From Psychroserpens mesophilus (GTDB lineage: Bacteria; Bacteroidota; Bacteroidia; Flavobacteriales; Flavobacteriaceae): a DNA stretch of 64,000 nt. Below are positions 18,231-27,700 of this stretch, piece after piece. The stretch covers positions 41,173-105,172 of the forward strand of contig NZ_JXJP01000030.1 in assembly GCF_000826645.1 (NCBI RefSeq). The letters run 5' to 3'. The notes under the pieces are model-generated. The model worked only from the letters and a program-made list of their open reading frames with translations. It was not told the DNA's origin and searched no databases. A program made the position numbers and the translations under genes. Numbering within the stretch: position 1 is the stretch's first letter; every line of letters starts with the position of its first letter.

Positions 18231-18647
18231 ATGAAATTTCTATTATCCTTTTTATTTGTTCTAAGTTCTATTATTCTAAATGCACAGGACGTTTCAGGCA
18301 TGTATCAATTAACAGTATATGCTACAAATGCAGAATTGCAAAGGACCTTAACATTGAGCGCTGATGGCACTTTTGAATTTTATAATTTTGAAAGACATGA
18401 TCAAGGAATTCCGCCAGAAAAGCATATTTATGGAAAAGGTACTTGGACTCAAGATAAAAAGGTGATTTCTTTTTTTTCTGAAACCTCAGATTTAGATGAT
18501 AAATTCACTTTAGATTTTAATGGAACGAAAGCAAGATTTATCACTAAATCGCCTAGAGATAAATCCAATCGAGACATTGAAACAGCCCTTAGCTTCTATG
18601 AATCTGACATTTTTTGGATTTCAGGAATGAAGCTAGTCAAACAATAA
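18231..18647 (+). CDS. Exported protein of unknown function, 138 residues
   Basis: The frame opens at a TTG at 18195, but the ATG at 18231 gives a clean signal peptide (MKFLLSFLFVLSSIILNAQ) and is the better start. The mature part of about 119 residues begins DVSGMYQLTVYATNAELQRT and continues with strands such as LTLSADGTFEFYNF and GKGTWTQDKKVISFF. This pattern is like a small lipocalin-like or META-type beta-barrel sensing or binding domain, but I cannot name a family. It is convergent with the metal permease genes, with one base between the stops. Confidence 0.75.
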   Translation: MKFLLSFLFVLSSIILNAQDVSGMYQLTVYATNAELQRTLTLSADGTFEFYNFERHDQGIPPEKHIYGKGTWTQDKKVISFFSETSDLDDKFTLDFNGTKARFITKSPRDKSNRDIETALSFYESDIFWISGMKLVKQ

Positions 18648-18648
18648 A

Positions 18649-19809
18649 TCACCCTCTAAATAAGAAGAAATCTTCTTTCATGTCTTCAATCTGAGAATCT
18701 TCATTGGTCATAATATAATCAATGGCTTGCGTTGTAAATTCATCACCTTTAGTGGTAAGTGAAACAATCTTATTATCAATCCTAATCATATTGTTTTTTA
18801 AAGCTAAATCTAAAACTGTTTTAGAACGTACTTTTTGCCAGTTGATGTGTTCGTTTAAATGATTCACATGACGTTCACGCTCATCATCATGATTTTTTAA
18901 ATGTAGAAGAAAGGTCAATAACGATACCTCTGTACGTTGTTGTTTTTCTCTATACATTACAGCAATAATGCCTTTGCTTGGTGCAAATAAATATACCGCT
19001 AAGAATAAAACACCTAACATTGTCGTAATAGATCCTGCAATTGAAGCATCTAGCCAATGTGCAAACCAATAGCCAGAAATAGCACTAAATACGCCAAAAA
19101 CAACAGATAGAATAAGCATTTTTTTAAGGTCTGTAGTTAGTAAGTAAGCAGCTGCAGCAGGAGCAATCATAAGCGCTACAACCAGAATAGCTCCAACAGC
19201 ATCAAACGCACCAACTGTCGTTATTGAAGAAACAGACATCAATCCGTAATGAATAATTACTGGCGAAAAGCCTAATGAAGCAGCTAAACCTTTATCAAAC
19301 GTACTTAGTTTCAGTTCTTTGAAAAAGGCAACGAGTAACACGATTGTTATGAAGAGAATACTTCCTATAATCCAAAGTGATTTCGGACCAACATCTACTC
19401 CAGAAATTAGCAATCGATCAAATGGTGCAAAGGCTAATTCACCAAGCAACACAGCATCAATATCGAGATGTACATCATTAGCATTTTTAGCAATCATAAT
19501 CACACCAATACTAAATAGTACAGGAAAAACTAAACCGATAGCTGTATCTTCTTTTACTAAACCAGTTTTTTGAATGTATTCTACCAAAACCACAGTAATC
19601 ACTCCAGTAATTGCAGCCAGCAGAATTAACAAAGGTGAATTTAAATCCTGAGTTATAAAAAAACCAATAACAATTCCTGGTAATATAGAATGACTAATCG
19701 CGTCACTTATCATAGCCATTTTCCGAAGTACTAAAAATGTACCTGGAATTGCACAAGCAATAGCTACTAAACTCGCAATTATTTGTATTTCCAGTTGTGC
19801 ACTACTCAT
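18649..19809 (-). CDS. Mn/Zn/Fe ABC transporter permease with C-terminal winged-helix tail (second permease)
   Basis: An ABC-3 family permease, 386 residues. Residues about 5-280 hold eight or nine membrane helices with landmark segments AISHSILPGIVIGF, GAFDAVGAILVVALMIAPAAAA and GSITTMLGVLFLAVY. Residues about 286-386 are extra. They form a soluble tail with a winged-helix look: helix VSLLTFLLHLKNH, then SKTVLDLALKNNMIRIDNKIVSLTTKGDEF, as in DtxR-type DNA-binding domains. The ATG at 19809 is chosen over the upstream frame opening because it starts at the first helix; it overlaps the upstream permease gene by 8 bases. It works with the TroA-like binding protein and the ATPase of the same operon. 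Confidence 0.9.
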   Translation of the reverse strand: MSSAQLEIQIIASLVAIACAIPGTFLVLRKMAMISDAISHSILPGIVIGFFITQDLNSPLLILLAAITGVITVVLVEYIQKTGLVKEDTAIGLVFPVLFSIGVIMIAKNANDVHLDIDAVLLGELAFAPFDRLLISGVDVGPKSLWIIGSILFITIVLLVAFFKELKLSTFDKGLAASLGFSPVIIHYGLMSVSSITTVGAFDAVGAILVVALMIAPAAAAYLLTTDLKKMLILSVVFGVFSAISGYWFAHWLDASIAGSITTMLGVLFLAVYLFAPSKGIIAVMYREKQQRTEVSLLTFLLHLKNHDDERERHVNHLNEHINWQKVRSKTVLDLALKNNMIRIDNKIVSLTTKGDEFTTQAIDYIMTNEDSQIEDMKEDFFLFRG

Positions 19810-20929
19810 CTTTTTTGTTGGATTGATTATATAAATTTGAAGCGGATTCAAAACCTTCAGCTGTTAAACTCCAAGTCGTTCCTTTTAGTGTTACATAGTT
19901 TTTTTCAACAAGTTTTTTTAAAGTCCCTTTTGTAAAACCTTGAAAATTATTCAGGATTTTAATTTCATGAGGATGCGCAATATTTTCATGTGTTTCAGCA
20001 ATATGATACATAAATGCCAGTGTTTTATGCAATTCTAAATCGCGTCTGTTTTTGATAAAACGGATTTGTTTAAAAAGCAATCCACGTGTAGGAGAAAACA
20101 CAAACGAAACAAACACAAATACAGCAGCTACTAAAACAATAACTGGTCCAGTTGAAAGGTTGTTTTGACTAGCACTAATGGCAGTTCCGAAAACCCCAGA
20201 AAATGCTCCAAATAACGCTGCAAGAAAGACCATTTTTGCAAGGCTGTTTGTCCATTGTCGTGCGGCAGCGGCAGGAGCTAACAACATAGCACTCATTAAT
20301 ACAACACCAACAGTTTGAAGTCCTAGTACGATGGCTAAAACAATAAAACTTGTGATTAAAATGTCAATAGTTTTAGTGTTAAAGCCAAGGGTTTTAGCAT
20401 AGTCTTTATCAAATAATAAGATTTTGAATTCTTTCCAAAACAGTAGAAGCACAAAGAGGCAAACTCCAGTAACAATAGCCATAAGCCAAACATCACTTTC
20501 AATAAGCGTTGCTGCTTGTCCGAATAAATATTTATCCAGTCCAGCCTGATTAGCATTAGGTTGCTTTTGTATGAATGTAAGCAATAACATTCCGAAGCCA
20601 AAGAATAAAGATAAAATGAGTCCTAGAGCTGTATCCGATTTAAGATGTGTTTTTGTAATAATTCCTCTAATCCAAAAGGTTCCAATCAAGCCGCTTACTA
20701 AGGCTCCTAGTAATAAGGTATTGCTGTCTTTTGCACCAGTGATGAGAAACGCAATAGCAATTCCTGGTAAAGCTGCATGAGAAATAGCATCACCCAAAAG
20801 GCTTTGTTTTCTGAGTACAGCAAAGCTCCCTAACATACCAGTAACTACTCCTAAAATAGCCGTTCCTAGTGTGATGGTTCGCAAGGTGTAATCACTGAAA
20901 ACAAGTTGTATGTAGTCTTTTAAGTCCAT
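19802..20929 (-). CDS. Mn/Zn/Fe ABC transporter permease with C-terminal winged-helix tail (first permease)
   Basis: An ABC-3 family permease, 375 residues from the ATG at 20929 (MDLKDYIQLVF). The frame opening at 20959 reads through a palindromic repeat (20931-20950) and is not believed. Residues about 10-275 are membrane helices with GDAISHAALPGIAIAFLITG and GLQTVGVVLMSAMLLAPAAA. Residues about 282-375 are a soluble tail: ELHKTLAFMYHIAETH, FTKGTLKKLVEKNYVTLKG and WSLTAEGFESASNLY. This again reads as helix-turn-helix plus wing, the same kind of tail as in the second permease. The two permeases probably form the heterodimeric channel. Confidence 0.9.
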   Translation of the reverse strand: MDLKDYIQLVFSDYTLRTITLGTAILGVVTGMLGSFAVLRKQSLLGDAISHAALPGIAIAFLITGAKDSNTLLLGALVSGLIGTFWIRGIITKTHLKSDTALGLILSLFFGFGMLLLTFIQKQPNANQAGLDKYLFGQAATLIESDVWLMAIVTGVCLFVLLLFWKEFKILLFDKDYAKTLGFNTKTIDILITSFIVLAIVLGLQTVGVVLMSAMLLAPAAAARQWTNSLAKMVFLAALFGAFSGVFGTAISASQNNLSTGPVIVLVAAVFVFVSFVFSPTRGLLFKQIRFIKNRRDLELHKTLAFMYHIAETHENIAHPHEIKILNNFQGFTKGTLKKLVEKNYVTLKGTTWSLTAEGFESASNLYNQSNKKDE

Positions 20930-20930
20930 T

Positions 20931-20950
20931 ATTCCTGCGAACGCAGGAAT
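20931..20950. repeat. REP-like palindrome, copy 1
   Basis: ATTCCTGCG-AA-CGCAGGAAT, perfect 9-base arms, followed by CTC. It sits between the permease ATG (20929) and the ATPase gene, in the opposite orientation to copy 2 at 21058-21077. Confidence 0.75.
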
Positions 20951-21057
20951 CTCATCCAACGTTTTGCATTTTTCTTATGTCTAACTATATTTTTTTAAAT
21001 AATATGTCTTTTTATGATTAGGTTATATTTATTGACTTTTGATTTTTTGATTACGAG

Positions 21058-21077
21058 ATTTCTGCCTTTGCAGGAAT
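21058..21077. repeat. REP-like palindrome, copy 2
   Basis: ATTTCTGC-CTTT-GCAGGAAT, 8-base arms with one mismatch, preceded by GAG. It shares GAGATTYCTGC-N4-GCAGGAAT with the reverse complement of copy 1. It ends 3 bases before the ATPase stop codon (21081). Confidence 0.7.
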
Positions 21078-21080
21078 TTG

Positions 21081-21815
21081 TCACTCTTGGATACTTACCT
21101 TATAATTAATGCCATACGTTTTAGTTAAATTATCATCATTAAAAATGTCTTTAACAGGACCAGTGGCTATTTTTTTAACATTCAAAAAGGTCACCCAATC
21201 AAAATATTCGGGAACTGTTTGTAAATCGTGATGTACAACGATAACCGTTTTGCCTGCTTTTCGTAATTCTTTTAAAATATTGATGATTGCAATTTCAGTA
21301 GTTGCATCAACACCTTGAAAGGGTTCATCCATAAAATAGATGGAAGCATCTTGCACTAAGGCTCTGGCCAAAAATATACGCTGTTGTTGTCCTCCGGAAA
21401 GCTGACTAATTTGTCTGTTTTTAAATGGAAGCATGCCAACTTTTTCTAGTGCTTCAAGAGCTGCTTTTTTTTCTTTTTGTGTTGGACGCTTTATCCATCC
21501 TAAACTTCCGTAAGTTCCCATTAAAACGACATCAAGTGCCGTTGTAGGGAAATCCCAATCGACGCTGCCTTTCTGAGGCACATAAGCAACTAAAGACCGT
21601 TGCTTTTTGTAAGACTTTCCATAAATGGAAACACTTCCGGCAATAGGTTTTAGAATACCCAATATAGCTTTAATGAGAGTTGATTTTCCAGCGCCATTCG
21701 GACCTACAATAGCCATAAGCACGCCTTCCGGAATTTCTAAATCAATATCCCAAAGCACAGGTTTATAGTTATATGCAACTGTTAAATCATCTATTTGAAC
21801 TGCAATTTTAGTCAT
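21081..21815 (-). CDS. Metal ABC transporter ATP-binding protein
   Basis: A 244-residue ABC ATPase of the Mn/Zn/Fe group (MntB/ZnuC/TroB type). Walker A is GPNGAGKST (residues 38-46), the Q loop lies in [14 protein letters not shown] (typical of this group), the signature is LSGGQQQR, and Walker B is [12 protein letters not shown] followed by the switch His in VVHHDLQTV. It powers the two permeases downstream. The leader is odd: the ATG is preceded by TAC and an uninterrupted run of 16 A (on this strand), and before that by a long imperfect hairpin. Confidence 0.95.
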   Translation of the reverse strand: MTKIAVQIDDLTVAYNYKPVLWDIDLEIPEGVLMAIVGPNGAGKSTLIKAILGILKPIAGSVSIYGKSYKKQRSLVAYVPQKGSVDWDFPTTALDVVLMGTYGSLGWIKRPTQKEKKAALEALEKVGMLPFKNRQISQLSGGQQQRIFLARALVQDASIYFMDEPFQGVDATTEIAIINILKELRKAGKTVIVVHHDLQTVPEYFDWVTFLNVKKIATGPVKDIFNDDNLTKTYGINYKVSIQE

Positions 21816-21818
21816 GTA

Positions 21819-21834
21819 TTTTTTTTTTTTTTTT
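21819..21834. repeat. Homopolymer of 16 T (A16 on the coding strand) before the ATPase start
   Basis: T16 on the plus strand, separated from the ATPase start codon by only 3 bases (TAC on the coding strand). Such tracts are prone to slipped-strand length change, which would alter leader length. Confidence 0.85.
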
Positions 21835-21894
21835 CATTCAGAACGAGGTACCGACTGAAGAATCTTTTTAGATTCTTCGCTTCGCTCTGAATGA
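21834..21894. repeat. 61-base imperfect hairpin inside the metal uptake operon
   Basis: Outer arms TCATTCAGA (21834-21842) and TCTGAATGA (21886-21894). Inner arms AAGAATCT (21858-21865) and AGATTCTT (21870-21877) with loop TTTT. The middle part is asymmetric. It lies between the binding-protein gene and the ATPase gene. It resembles a dispersed flavobacterial intergenic unit more than a terminator, since the downstream tract on the transcribed strand is A and not U. Confidence 0.7.
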
Positions 21895-21905
21895 CATGTC
21901 AACTT

Positions 21906-22859
21906 CTACTTCAATGCATTAACAATGGTTTTGACATTGTATTCAAACATTCCAATGTAAGTGCCTTCAGCAGTTCCTGCATTTCCTAAAGCATCAGAGT
22001 ATAAAGTGCCACCTATTTCAACCTCATGACCTTTAGATTTTACAGCAGCCTGTAAAGCCTCAATAGTTCGTTTTGGCACCGAACTTTCTACAAAAATAGC
22101 TTTGATGTTTTTTTCAATGATAAATGCTGATAGTTTCTGAACATCTTGCACTCCAGCTTCGGTTGCTGTTGATAAACCTTGCAACCCAACCACTTCAAAA
22201 TTGAAAGCTTTTCCGAAGTAATTAAACGCATCGTGTGCTGTTACCAAAATTCTTTTATCCTTTGGAAGGGTTTCAATGATACCTTTTAATTTTGATTGAA
22301 GCACTTCTAATTTATTGAGGTAAGCCGTTTCATTTTCCTTATAGTTTTCTGCATGTTTAGGATCTTTTTCTGAAAGCACTTCAGTTACTTTTTTAGCAAA
22401 TTGTTTGAAGTATTCGATATCGAACCAAACGTGTGGATCGAAATTAGACGCAAAATAGTCTGAGCCAATTAAGGTGTTCTTATCTAACTCTTCTCCTAGG
22501 GCTATTGGTGTTTTGGTTTTGCTTCCCATTTTTTCAAAAACCTCTACAAGTTTCCCTTCAAGATGTAATCCGTTGTAAAAAATAATATCTGCTTTGACCA
22601 GTTTAGCCACATCGCCTTCACTGGCTTTATACAAGTGAGGATCTACACCACTTCCCATTAAACCTTCAATATTGACATCATCACCACCAATATTTTTTAC
22701 CAAATCTGTAATCATCGTGGTTGTCGTTACCACATTAAGTTTTCCGTTGGAAGGTGTGTTATTTTTGCAATTAAAAACTGATATTAAAACGACAAAGACG
22801 AAAAGAGTAATTCGTGAAATTTTTTGTCCATATTCAATCTGAGAGATTTTAGTGTTCAT
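21906..22859 (-). CDS. TroA/ZnuA-type metal-binding lipoprotein of the ABC transporter
   Basis: A cluster A-I (zinc/manganese) substrate-binding protein, 317 residues from the ATG at 22859. The frame opens at 22889 inside the regulator gene, but the ATG at 22859 leaves an 11-base overlap only. A hydrophobic segment ends in LISVFNCKNN, a likely lipobox with the lipidated Cys. Metal ligands are visible in DPHLYKASEGD, DPHVWFDIEY, LVTAHDAFNYFG and the late Asp/Glu in IFVESSVPKRTIE and GTLYSDALG. It delivers Mn, Fe or Zn from the periplasm to the permeases. There is no His-rich loop as found in Zn-specific ZnuA, and with an MntR-like regulator in the operon this favours manganese or iron. Confidence 0.93.
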   Translation of the reverse strand: MNTKISQIEYGQKISRITLFVFVVLISVFNCKNNTPSNGKLNVVTTTTMITDLVKNIGGDDVNIEGLMGSGVDPHLYKASEGDVAKLVKADIIFYNGLHLEGKLVEVFEKMGSKTKTPIALGEELDKNTLIGSDYFASNFDPHVWFDIEYFKQFAKKVTEVLSEKDPKHAENYKENETAYLNKLEVLQSKLKGIIETLPKDKRILVTAHDAFNYFGKAFNFEVVGLQGLSTATEAGVQDVQKLSAFIIEKNIKAIFVESSVPKRTIEALQAAVKSKGHEVEIGGTLYSDALGNAGTAEGTYIGMFEYNVKTIVNALK

Positions 22860-23505
22860 CAACATAAATAATTTTAGTGAAGTCTTCATTTAAAACAATC
22901 GTGTTCAGCCCAATCGCTATTTGAGTCATTTTAGCTCCGCTAAACTGTTTAGAAACAGTTAATGTATTTCGATATTTGATATCATTTTGAGCACAAAACT
23001 CAAAGAACTCCTTATCGTCGCTCATTAATCTGGCAATTGTAAATGTTTTTCCCTCTTCTGCTTCAGCAAGAGCGATGGAGGTGTCTTTGGTTGTAATCTC
23101 TCCGTTAGCATTTGGAATAGGATCACCATGAGGATCAAATTTTGGATGTCCTAAATATTCACTGATTTTTTCTGCAAGCAAGTCAGATGTTTGGTGCTCT
23201 AATAATTCTGCTTCGCGATGAATGTCGTGAAGGGACAAATCAAACATTTTAAATAAAAAGGCTTCCCAAAGGCGATGTTTACGCACCACGTTTAGTGCCA
23301 TTTTTTTACCTTTTTCTGTCAACTGAAGTGCCTGATACTTTTCGTAGTGTAGTAAATCTTTTGCGGCTAGCTTTTTTGCCATATCAGTAGCTGCAGGATT
23401 GGAAATACCCAATTGCTTAGCGATATTGCCTGGTTTGGTGTCTTTAATATCATGCTTGTCATTGTTGTAAATCGCTTTTACAAAATTCTCTACGGCTACA
23501 GACAT
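22849..23505 (-). CDS. DtxR/MntR-family metal-dependent repressor
   Basis: A 218-residue regulator, first gene of the metal uptake operon. Residues 1-60 form the winged helix (AKQLGISNPAATDMAKKLAAKDLLHYEKYQALQL broken by turns). Residues about 60-140 are the dimerisation and metal-binding domain (HRLWEAFLFKM, HREAELLEHQTSDLLAEKI, HPKFDPHGDPIP). The rest is a FeoA/SH3-like C-terminal domain (ARLMSDDKEFFEFCAQNDIKY). Its metal cannot be assigned with certainty; Mn2+ or Fe2+ are the usual ones. Its end overlaps the binding-protein gene by 11 bases. A likely autoregulatory operator lies right at its predicted transcription start. Confidence 0.94.
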   Translation of the reverse strand: MSVAVENFVKAIYNNDKHDIKDTKPGNIAKQLGISNPAATDMAKKLAAKDLLHYEKYQALQLTEKGKKMALNVVRKHRLWEAFLFKMFDLSLHDIHREAELLEHQTSDLLAEKISEYLGHPKFDPHGDPIPNANGEITTKDTSIALAEAEEGKTFTIARLMSDDKEFFEFCAQNDIKYRNTLTVSKQFSGAKMTQIAIGLNTIVLNEDFTKIIYVDEH

Positions 23506-23527
23506 GTTATGAATGCTTTAATTAATT

Positions 23528-23543
23528 TTTAAGCTTACTTAAA
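23528..23543. promoter_or_regulatory. Putative MntR-type operator
   Basis: TTTAAG-CTTA-CTTAAA, a perfect 6-base inverted repeat with a 4-base spacer. It overlaps the predicted transcription start of the mntR-like operon, the usual place for DtxR-family repressor binding. Confidence 0.5.
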
Positions 23544-23550
23544 TTTTAAA

Positions 23551-23581
23551 CAAAAGTAACTAAAAATTTTATTAATGCAAT
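23551..23581 (-). promoter_or_regulatory. Promoter of the metal uptake operon
   Basis: On the minus strand: ATTG (-33, 3 of 4 matches), exactly 19 bases, then TACTTTTG (-7, perfect TAnnTTTG). The start point falls near 23544, about 39 bases before the ATG at 23505. Confidence 0.7.
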
Positions 23582-23602
23582 TTTTATTTTTCTTAGACTG
23601 AC

Positions 23603-24739
23603 CTAATCAATTCCAATGAGGTTAAATGCCCCTTTAATCAAGAGTTGATCTCTTGCTTTAATCTCACTGTTTTCTGAAACTTCTGTATAGCCATTTACAG
23701 TATTACCAATGTTTACCTTTATCTGACTAAAATAATAATCCGTTTCTGTTGTTTCATTTAAGACTAAAACATAATAATTGTTTTCAATTTCGATAATTGC
23801 CGATTCAGGTAAAACATGAGCTTCTTTTTCAGCAGTGATGATATCAGCATTAACAAACATTCCTGTTAAAAATGAATTGGAATCATCAATTGGATGACCA
23901 TGGACTTTTATCGTTCTATTTTCACTGATTGTGGTTCCAACCAGATGAACCTCACCTTGAAAGGTGTTTTCTGAAGCTTCAGGAATTTTAAATGTTATTT
24001 TTTGTCCTTTTTTAACATTCATAATGTCTTTTTCAAAAACAGATAACTCCAAATGTATGTGTGAGTTGTCAATAATTTCAATAATGGATGTTGCTGGTGA
24101 AACGTAAGTTCCTCTGGTAACATTTACCTTTGAAATGCTTCCACTAATTGGAGCATAAAGAGTTACGACAGAAGAAATGTTGCCTTTTTCAACACTTGCA
24201 GGAGAGATGTTAAGCATGACCAATTGCTTTTTGAGTCCGTTGTAGGTTGCCAACGCCGTTTTATAGGAGCTTTCCGCTCTTAAGAAACTTTTTTGAGAGG
24301 TTATGTTTTCATCCAACATGGTTTGTTGGCGATCATATTCAGCTTTTAAATAATTCAATTGTTCTTTCACTTCCATGTATTCTTGTTGCATGGTTATAAA
24401 TTCAGGATTTTCTAGTGTAACTAAAGCTTGCCCTTTTTTTACAATATCACCTTCTAAAAATGGTGTTGTTTTTATATAACCACCAACAGTTGAATTCACT
24501 ACAGCTTTATTTTCAGGTGGAACATCAATCATTCCATTTACTGAAATTTTTACAGGAACCGACTTATTTTCTATTGTCGCTAAAGCCATGTTATTTTGAT
24601 TAAACTGAACTTTTGAAACTTGAATTCGGTTATCTTCTTGTTCTGAAATAATAGCATCTGTTGTGTTTTCAGAATCTTTACAATTCGTAAAAAACAGAAG
24701 AATTAATGTCGAGCATGCTATATATGTAATACGTTTCAT
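23603..24739 (-). CDS. RND efflux periplasmic adaptor (CusB/CzcB-like lipoprotein)
   Basis: A 378-residue membrane fusion protein. The N-terminus is a lipoprotein signal (LILLFFTNCKDSEN). The lipoyl/barrel-sandwich halves are at about residues 75-110 (VNSTVGGYIKTTPFLEGDIV) and about 190-220 (VVTLYAPISGSISKVNVTRGT), with an alpha-hairpin between them (coiled segment around QEYMEVKEQLNYLKAEYDRQ). The beta-barrel and membrane-proximal parts follow. It links the RND pump to the outer-membrane factor. No His-rich metal-binding tail is present. The gene follows the RND gene by 10 bases. Confidence 0.93.
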   Translation of the reverse strand: MKRITYIACSTLILLFFTNCKDSENTTDAIISEQEDNRIQVSKVQFNQNNMALATIENKSVPVKISVNGMIDVPPENKAVVNSTVGGYIKTTPFLEGDIVKKGQALVTLENPEFITMQQEYMEVKEQLNYLKAEYDRQQTMLDENITSQKSFLRAESSYKTALATYNGLKKQLVMLNISPASVEKGNISSVVTLYAPISGSISKVNVTRGTYVSPATSIIEIIDNSHIHLELSVFEKDIMNVKKGQKITFKIPEASENTFQGEVHLVGTTISENRTIKVHGHPIDDSNSFLTGMFVNADIITAEKEAHVLPESAIIEIENNYYVLVLNETTETDYYFSQIKVNIGNTVNGYTEVSENSEIKARDQLLIKGAFNLIGID

Positions 24740-24749
24740 AACGTTGATT

Positions 24750-27700
24750 TTAAAAGGTTAAATAATTAATTTTTATTACGATTTGATTGTAGTTATTAAG
24801 GTGTTCTAAGTGATTAATTTGTATGTCGTAAGCATTCTCAACACTTAAAATATATTGGTAGAAATCAATTTCACCATTCTTAAAACTGCTATTAGCTGTT
24901 TTTAGAATTTCGTGAGCCATGGCATCTCCTTCCTGTTCAAAGTAAGCCAGAGCTTTTTCAAATTGTTCGAGTTCTAAAATCAATTCTTGATATCTGGTAT
25001 TGTAGTTAATTTCAAAATTTTGTGATTCTTCTTCGGCAATATCAATTGCTATTTTAGATGATTTTATACGAGACGATTGCGCATTAAAAAGTAAAGGAAT
25101 TTTTAATCCAAACTGATAACCTATTAAGTTGGAGTTGATCCCAGAATTGGTACCTTGAAAATAATTAAGACTGAGGTCTGGAAGCAATTCTTGTTTTTGA
25201 TACTTGCGCTGTGCTTCAACTAAGGAGATTTTCCGCTTATAATAGTCCATTTCTGGGCTCATAGTTATATCAGTTACATCTAGTGGAATTTTAGTGAGTG
25301 GCTCAGGAACAATAGCTAAAGTATCATCACTTTGAATTATAGCTTCTAAAAGTGCATAAGCGACTTTGAGTTCTTGTTGAGCCTGAGATAGACTCAGACT
25401 AATTTGCTTTTGTTTCGACTGTGCAGTAATTTTCTCCAAATAATTGGTTTCTCCTAATTCAAAGCGTCTTATAGCAATAGCGGCAAAGTTTTCATACAAA
25501 CTGTCCAGACTAGCCATAACCTGTGCTTTTTCTTTGGCATACAGATATTGATAGTAGCCAGAGGTAACTTTGCGTTTTAATGTTTTTTCTCGAATAGCGT
25601 AACTGGAGACTTCCAAATCATAGCTTGCAGAATTCATTTTTTTACCAGCAAAATAAACCGTTGGAAATTTGAATCCCTGTTGTATTCCTAAAACATCAAG
25701 AGGTTTGTTGTTGAAAGCTAAGTTATTTTCATCATAAGAATAATACACTTCCGTTTTATCAAAATCAAAAGCTGTTGAAATAAGAACGTCTGATTGTTCG
25801 ACTTTTAATTGATCAGCTTTTAGTCCTGAATTATTTTCAATAGCTATTGAAATCAATTCGTCTAAAATGACTGATTTCTGCTGAGCAAATGACATTGTTG
25901 AAAATAAAACCAAAATGATGATGACTCCTAATTGTTTGTTTTTACCCAGCTTAATTTTTTTTGAATTGGCATTCATAAAATACGAATACAATACAGGTAA
26001 TACAATCATGGTAAGTAAAGTCGCTGTGATTAATCCGCCTATGACAACTGTTGCTAGTGGTCTTTGAACTTCAGCTCCAGCATTGGTAGAAATAGCCATA
26101 GGTAAGAATCCAAGAGCTGCAGCTGATGCTGTTAAAAGTACTGCTCTTAAACGGTCTTTTGTACCCTGTTTGATGAGTGTTTCCATATCCTTAAACCCTT
26201 CTTTTTTTAGTTCTTTAAAATGTTCTATAAGAACAATTCCGTTAAGCACTGCTATTCCGAAGAGTGCGATAAAGCCAACACCAGCAGAAATACTAAACGG
26301 CATATCTCTAAACCATAATAACAAGACGCCTCCTACTGCAGATAAAGGTATAGCAGAATAAATAAGAAGCGCTTCTTTAATCGAGTTGAAGGCAAAGTAT
26401 AGCATTATAAATATTAGGATTAAAGCAATTGGTACAGCAATTAATAAACGGGATTTAGCATTCTGCAAATTTTCAAATTGACCACCATACGTTATGGTGT
26501 ATCCAACAGGTAGTTTTATATGTGTATCAATTAATTTTCGCACATCATTAACTACAGATTCTAAATCTCGATTTCGCACATTAATTCCGACTACAATTCG
26601 TCTTCTGGTATCATCTCTCGATATTTTTGCGGCTCCTTTTTCGTAGGTAATAGATGCCAGTTCGCTCAAAGGAATCTTTCCACCATTAGGCAAATCGACA
26701 TAGAGATTTTTTATATTATCGATGTCTTGACGTTTTGAAGACTCTAAACGAACCACAAGGTCAAAACGTTTTTCGCCTTCAAAAACTTGTCCTACAGTTC
26801 GTCCTGCAAAGCCCATAGATAGCATGGCATTAAGGTCTTGAATGTTCAATCCGTAACGTGCTATTTTGTCCCGATTGTATTTGACGCTCATTTGTGGTAA
26901 TCCGTCAATTTTTTCTACGGAAACATCAGCAGCTCCATCAACATCTTCAATGAGAGCTTTTATTTCGCTACCTTTTTTAGAAAGAATATCTAAATCTTCC
27001 CCAAAAAGTTTAATGGCAATATCTGCTCTAACACCTGTAATCAATTCATTAAAACGCATTTCTATTGGTTGGGTGAATTCTACTTCCATACCTGGAATTA
27101 CAGCTAAAGCGTCTTTAAATTTATCAGCCAATTCATCTTTTGATGACGCCGAAACCCATTCATTTTTAGGTTTGAGTACAATAATGACATCACTTTCTTC
27201 CATAGACATCGGATCTGTGGGAACTTCTGCAGCACCAATTCTGGTAACCACTTGTTTCACCTCAGGAAATTGGTCTAATAAAATGTTTTCTATTTTGGTT
27301 GTAATCTCTACCGTATTACTTAATGACGTTCCTGTTTTTAAAACGGGCTGGATGACAAAATCCCCTTCATCTAGTGTTGGTACAAATTCGCCACCCATTT
27401 TTGCAAATAAATAAATTGAAAAACTCAGAAGTAGAATTGAAAGTCCTACAACCAGTTTTTTACTTTGTAAAGCCCAGTGAATTGTTGGTTCATACAATTG
27501 GTTTAGCCATCGCATTAGTCGAACGGAAATATTTTTTTCTGAAGGTTTTGAAGGTTTGAGAAACAGGGAAGCTGCAACAGGAACATAGGTAAAGCAAAAT
27601 ATCATCGCTCCAATCAAAGCAAAGCTGAAAGTCAACGCCATAGGTTTAAACATTTTACCTTCAACACCACTTAAAGACAGAATAGGGATGAATACAATGA

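Noticed and set aside
20930..20959. Ten extra codons at the start of the first permease (residues IPAFAGIM)
   Set aside because: They are translated from the REP-like palindrome at 20931-20950; the family start is at 20929.
21819..21894. Hairpin plus T run read as a terminator
   Set aside because: The T run is on the wrong side for both strands: it precedes the hairpin on the plus strand and is an A run after it on the minus strand.
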